From Nymphaea colorata (taxonomy: Eukaryota > Streptophyta > Magnoliopsida > Nymphaeales > Nymphaeaceae), in NCBI RefSeq assembly GCF_008831285.2, contig NC_045138.2, forward strand, positions 695,143 through 755,142: a stretch of 60,000 nucleotides of DNA. The letters are read 5' to 3'. The notes under the pieces are model-generated. The model worked only from the letters and a program-made list of their open reading frames with translations, made no database searches and had not been told where the DNA came from. Of this stretch, positions 57,806-60,000 are shown one piece after another. Position numbers and translations under genes: made by a program. Every line of letters begins with the position of its first letter. The first letter of the stretch is position 1.

Positions 57806-58990
57806 AAGGACTCCCACGATAGTTGAATACACCATTTTGAATACAAATTTTTTTTCTTTATATTACCTGCCCACAAGTAACATAATAAATAATCATTAAT
57901 ATAGTTATAAATTTCTTAAAAACAGCTGATTAAAACATTACCAATATAACCGACAATCAAACTGACCAGTTTCTTTTTCCTCTCTTATCTTTTTCTCCCA
58001 TTTTCTCACTTATTTTATTGCTCCTTTTGTAAGATTCTTCTTTATCTGAAATTTGGCCGATTGAACAAATAGTACTATATAACACAAATAAAACTATATG
58101 TATTTATAGTCTTTCAAGCTTTTTATCATTATTTTATCACCCAATATTCTTTCTTTCGCTCTTCCTTTTATTTTGTGGCACAACCATTGTAAGGGAAAAA
58201 AGCAACTTAAAAATCTAGTATCAATAGGAATTAATTTTAGTAAATCATATATACGTAATGAGTTGATCAGTCAGTTTTAATTTGGCGTCTAAATTTTTTA
58301 AACCCTTTTTGCTCTCTCACTTATTATTTTTCTCACCTTCATTCCTTTTCTATCTTTTATTTTTACAATCATCTTCGGTATCCTAGTATTGCTGAATCTT
58401 AAGCAAAAAGAATTGAAATTTGCATGGGATTGATTATATATATCGTGAAAAGAGAGAGAGATAGTTTTTCTTTATGTTGTTCATCTTCCATTTTAATATT
58501 TACTTTGTGATTTTTTTTTTTTACCGAAAACCCTCAAGGCTGTACCTTTATAATGCAAAGGTTTTAGCTTGCTTCCAAAATTCAGCAAACTTATGTTACA
58601 TCCTTCAACTCAGTGTTGTGCTCGCAACTATTTGCAGTTCAGGAGAGCACAATGATCTCGGGATTCAAACACTTGAATTTGAGTAGCCTTGCTGCTTGGT
58701 CATGCGCTATGCCTCTTTAAACATCATGTTCATCTTATCTTATGAAATTATCAAACCTTTAAAGATTTCTCGAATAATCTGATAAACTGCAAAAGGATAG
58801 ATATCAGGTTCATTATTGCCAACTCTGTGTGCACTTTTTTGCTTTTTTATTTTCTACTCTTCAATCAATCAGTTCAATTTGTAAGAGAGAGAGAGAGAGA
58901 GAATCTTTAAACAGGTTAAAGTGGTGCTCCTTTCAATAAGCCTCCAAACCATGTCATTGTTTTTTTTTCAATTAATTTAAAGCTTTCAAA
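57806..58990. other. Intergenic, nothing recognised
   Basis: Very AT-rich, with a GA run at about 58884-58901. The frame at 58474-58686 has no recognisable domain. Confidence 0.4.
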
Positions 58991-59150
58991 GGCCTGTAGC
59001 CCATTGGGTGGCAAGTTAGTCCACTTCAACGGACTTGTGTTCACATCCTGGAGTTCTTTGAATTACAATAGGTGTTGATGAAGGGTGTAAGAGAAGATAG
59101 TAGTCTCTCTTAAAAGCAGTGGAATGAACACTCACCCTTAAATTTAAACA
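58991..59150 (+). mobile_element. tRNA-derived SINE
   Basis: A-box TAGCCCATTGGG (58997-59008) and B-box GTTCACATCC (59039-59048) have tRNA-like spacing. The body continues GAGTTCTTTGAATTACAATAG and ends in an A/T-rich tail. It does not form a proper tRNA cloverleaf. Confidence 0.65.
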
Positions 59151-59237
59151 AGAAAATAATAAATATCTCATACTTGGACAATATCACCATCAATCCATGC
59201 ATTAAACAAAAAGCATTATAACTTCAACTCTCCTCAC

Positions 59238-59271
59238 TGCCCACACCAGCCTATATGTGGCTCCGACACTG
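59238..59271. mobile_element. End fragment of the CAGTGGTGGAGCCA MITE family
   Basis: The inverse complement reads CAGTGTCGGAGCCACATATA, then GGCTGGTGTGGGCAGTG, matching the left terminus plus the subterminal motif of the family. The rest of the element is missing or beyond recognition. Confidence 0.5.
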
Positions 59272-59294
59272 TTTTTTTTTTTTTTTTTTAAACA

Positions 59295-59915
59295 TGAAAA
59301 GCTAATTTCCACAAACAACTCTGTGTTGTTTTGGAAAAGATTGCTTTCTGTTGGGTTTTAAATTTTGACAGACCATTCACCCTTCCAGCCATCTCATGAA
59401 TTGGTAGCAACCAAAGTGCTGGGAGGTTGGCTTCTTATCTTTACCAGTCACCTTTGCCGATAAATCATCAGTCACTGATTTGATTTAAGCAACATCTTTA
59501 GCAACCACGCCCACTTTTTCTCTCTCACGACAAAGCCACAAAATACGAAGACACAAGCATTTTGCGTGGTGGTACAGAGCTCTTCACTATCACAGAATAA
59601 TCAAAGAGTACAAGAAACTGGCCCCCTCTTAAATATGGAGATTAGGGAAGCCTCTTAACTACAGATGAGGTTCCACACTCCATCAATGGGACCTCTCCCT
59701 TACAAGGCTAATGAAAAGAAAGAGCTATGTGTAAGTGGAAATGCAGCCTGATAATTAACATCATAAGCAATAAAGCAGTCAGTTTTGAGCCAAAAAATTT
59801 GGGCAAATTCATAAAACACAGTGTTACAATGTTTTATAAATCTGTCTTAATTTTTAGTATAGATTAATAAAATAGTAACAAATAGTTATTATTGCTAAAT
59901 AAGACCTCAAGGGCT
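59295..59915 (+). repeat. Long dispersed direct repeat, copy B (LTR-like)
   Basis: Diverged copy of the repeat at 56660-57805, about 2.64 kb to the right and in the same orientation, without the MITE or the 89-bp duplication. It contains CACTCCATCAATGGGACCTC, TACAAGGCTAATGAAAA and TAATAAAATAGTAACAAATAG. Confidence 0.65.
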
Positions 59916-60000
59916 CTGTTATAAAACTTGATCAAAAGTAAAATTTAGATTTTAAGCTGGGAGTAAACTTCAACAAAATCAAGTTTGAACCCAAACAAAA

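Overview
The window is nuclear DNA from a flowering plant. It has spliced genes with canonical GT-AG introns, AT-rich intergenic DNA full of TA, CT and GA microsatellites, non-autonomous hAT-type elements, a decayed Ty1/copia fragment and tRNA-derived SINEs. I see no bacterial, organellar or CRISPR-like content. I cannot place the species more precisely than angiosperm.

I reconstructed three genes exon by exon, and all reading frames close. (1) Plus strand, 1655-11293: a ten-exon Golgi GDP-mannose transporter of the GONST1/GONST2 type (404 aa). (2) Minus strand, 23478-14692: the transcriptional co-regulator SEUSS (nine coding exons plus a 5' leader exon, 992 aa). It is convergent with the transporter, with about 3.4 kb between the two stop codons. 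(3) Minus strand, 46049-41482: a SWEET1-type sugar facilitator (five exons, 272 aa), in which one exon covers what is normally two. The genes act separately (Golgi nucleotide-sugar import, transcriptional repression, sugar transport); I see no functional cluster.

Layout: 1-1.2 kb is the transporter upstream region. 1.2-11.7 kb is the transporter, whose introns carry a copia remnant, an hAT MITE and long TA tracts. 11.7-14.3 kb is intergenic with microsatellites. 14.3-24.6 kb is SEUSS. 24.5-25.1 kb is its long pyrimidine-rich promoter tract. 25.2-36.7 kb has no recognisable gene and is built of MITEs and degenerate repeats. 36.7-37.0 kb is an unassigned GC-rich, exon-like island. 38.1-41.3 kb is a nearly perfect 1,616-bp tandem duplication that stops about 150 bp short of the SWEET1 stop codon. 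41.4-46.2 kb is SWEET1. 46.2-60 kb has no recognisable gene; it contains a long perfect hairpin in the SWEET1 upstream region, several MITE families, two SINEs and a diverged pair of long direct repeats.

Most notable observations: the recent tandem duplication with 5-bp microhomology at its ends; a fused SWEET1 exon with extreme G/C at third codon positions; a 35-bp perfect inverted repeat upstream of SWEET1; three GC-rich hAT MITEs, each with an exact 8-bp target duplication; and a transporter N-terminal extension that depends on a GC-AG intron carrying a retroelement. I did not find a clearly new multi-gene system.
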